7,031 bases of DNA, from NCBI GenBank assembly GCA_041485845.1, contig JBGPKH010000487.1:1-7031 (forward strand). The letters are read 5' to 3'. Source of the DNA: OMOG01 sp041485845. Lineage in GTDB: Bacteria; Acidobacteriota; Terriglobia; Bryobacterales; Bryobacteraceae. Below are positions 6,574-7,031 of the stretch, one piece after another. Position numbers and translations under genes: made by a program. The first letter of the stretch is position 1. The number at the start of each line of letters is the position of its first letter. The notes below the pieces were generated by a model. The model did no database searches. It saw nothing but the letters and a program-made list of their open reading frames with translations, and had not been told where the DNA came from.

Positions 6574-6714
6574 CAAGCCTCCGAGATCTTGACTTCGAGC
6601 GTCGTCTTCACGGGCGCCGGCTTCAGCGTGTACTCTACCTTCATCGCTCGGGGAGAGGACGTGGTTCTCCCCGCGCACACACCGGTCAAAGTCAGCCGCA
6701 GAGCGCATCGCTGA
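6574..6714 (+). pseudogene. Possible 3' remnant of an unidentified gene
   Basis: Starting right behind the duplicated phosphatase tail but in a different frame, about 46 codons stay open to a TGA at 6712-6714. The peptide has a protein-like texture (SSVVFTGAGFSVYSTFIARG followed by EDVVLPAHTPVKV). The Gly/Ala-rich span, then a 'RG-D-VVLP--TPV-V' strand, loosely recalls the C-termini of some small exported Acidobacteria proteins; this is from memory only. No start codon with an RBS precedes it, and its 5' side runs into the phosphatase repeat. If real, it is a decapitated gene end. It may equally be a chance open frame in high-GC DNA. Confidence 0.25.
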
Positions 6715-6730
6715 CGGAGCACCGTCACAC

Positions 6731-6749
6731 GTTCATTCGTGTTCATTCG
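6731..6749 (+). repeat. Two tandem GTTCATTCG units
   Basis: GTTCATTCG occurs at 6731-6739 and 6741-6749, one base apart, followed by a GGGG-TTTT-CCCC mini-palindrome (6756-6767). The stem is only four pairs and has no T-run, so I do not call a terminator. The sequence resembles a short intergenic repeat motif I associate with Acidobacteria and related environmental genomes, which I cannot verify here. Confidence 0.45.
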
Positions 6750-6775
6750 CGGCTGGGGGTTTTCCCCGCGTGGTG

Positions 6776-6784
6776 TGTTAGACT
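6776..6784 (+). promoter_or_regulatory. Candidate extended -10 promoter for the symporter
   Basis: TGTTAGACT gives an extended -10 TG, one spacer base, then TAGACT (four of six to TATAAT). Initiation near 6791 would leave a leader of about 39 bases carrying the GGGAG site. No good -35 is seen, which an extended -10 can tolerate. Confidence 0.35.
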
Positions 6785-6817
6785 CATCCTTCCGTGTCCG
6801 AAACTTCGCCATAAATC

Positions 6818-6822
6818 GGGAG
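6818..6822 (+). promoter_or_regulatory. Ribosome binding site fixing a TTG start at 6830
   Basis: GGGAG stands seven bases before TTG 6830, an ideal spacing. No ATG or GTG start in this frame lies near the N-terminus of the symporter, so this site decides the start. Confidence 0.65.
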
Positions 6823-6829
6823 CCATCAC

Positions 6830-7031
6830 TTGAAGCTTGCTCCGGTTGACTATTTCATCCTCTTCCTCTACTTCGCCTTCGTCCTGGGTATCGGCTGGAG
6901 GCTCCGCAAGAAAATCTCCACCAGCGGCGACTTCCTCCTCTCCAGCCACGCGGTCCCCGTCTGGATCACCAGCCTGGCATTCATCGCGGCCAATCTGGGC
7001 GCGCAGGAGCTCATCGGAATGTCGGCCTCGG
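6830..7031 (+). CDS. Sodium:solute symporter (SSS/SGLT family), N-terminal part
   Basis: The frame starts at TTG 6830 and is still open at the window edge (67 codons). The N-terminus is a first membrane helix (VDYFILFLYFAFVLGIGW, residues 6-23), then a basic loop with RLRKK, then the family's GDFLLSSHAVPVWITSLAFI. It ends with AANLGAQELIGMSAS, which parallels the AANISAEQFIGMSGSG stretch of the Vibrio Na+/galactose carrier vSGLT from memory. This is helix 1 and the region around helix 2 of the LeuT-like fold, near the sodium and substrate sites. The family drives uptake of sugars, amino acids, vitamins or other solutes with the sodium gradient; the substrate cannot be told from this part. It has its own candidate promoter and RBS and probably forms a separate unit from the phosphatases. 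Confidence 0.85.
   Translation, partial: MKLAPVDYFILFLYFAFVLGIGWRLRKKISTSGDFLLSSHAVPVWITSLAFIAANLGAQELIGMSAS

Noticed and set aside
6691..6715. GTCAGC/GCTGAC inverted repeat as a terminator
   Set aside because: Six pairs around a 13-base loop, with no U-tract after it. Too weak to call.
6462..6812. A 116-codon minus-strand open frame over the spacer
   Set aside because: It runs antisense through the phosphatase tail and the spacer, has no RBS, and its most protein-like part mirrors the plus-strand frame ending at 6714.
1..7031. CRISPR array, tRNA, rRNA, transposase, integrase, attachment site or origin
   Set aside because: No regularly spaced repeats, cloverleaf, recombinase-like protein or terminal inverted repeats were seen on either strand. 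The only sizeable repeat is the phosphatase tail pair.

Overview
The window looks like part of an Acidobacteriota chromosome, probably Bryobacterales/'Solibacter'-like. This is inferred from three things: high-GC coding sequence, a protein kinase N-terminus of the form common in that group (PYEI...GAGGMGEVYRARD), and a secreted protein fusing a YVTN-type beta-propeller to an alkaline phosphatase/phospholipase C-like phosphoesterase. No search was run, so the taxonomy is a judgement from sequence style.

Layout. Bases 1-102 hold nothing recognisable. Bases 103-240 on the minus strand are a 45-codon stub: the N-terminus of a Ser/Thr protein kinase (glycine loop and VALK lysine), which stops just after the lysine. 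A ~43-bp gap with candidate divergent -10 elements separates it from a plus-strand pair. That pair is a 33-residue single-span membrane microprotein (284-385) whose stop overlaps, in an ATGA, the start of a GRP/DMT-type sugar transporter (382-1656). After a 125-bp gap comes a second translationally coupled pair, again joined by ATGA. It consists of a 1006-residue secreted beta-propeller/phosphoesterase (1782-4802) and a secreted AppA/phytase-like histidine acid phosphatase (4799-6112).

Directly behind the phosphatase lies a partial tandem duplicate of its C-terminal third (6140-6571). It is 432 bp long with no indel, about 85% identical in DNA by hand count, in the same reading frame, and separated from the intact gene by one TAG and nine sense codons. 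Next is a short frame that looks like another gene's 3' end (to 6714), then a spacer with a small direct repeat. Last is a candidate promoter, an RBS and the first 67 codons of a sodium:solute symporter (SSS/SGLT family) that runs off the window.

Together the intact genes suggest uptake of sugars or other small solutes (GRP carrier, SSS symporter) and extracytoplasmic release of phosphate from organic phosphoesters (two exported phosphatase-type enzymes made from one message). The edges show gene decay: a kinase head with no body and phosphatase tails with no head. The most interesting points are the tandem phosphatase tail with altered catalytic motifs, the coupled membrane microprotein, and the truncated kinase whose promoter side is preserved.
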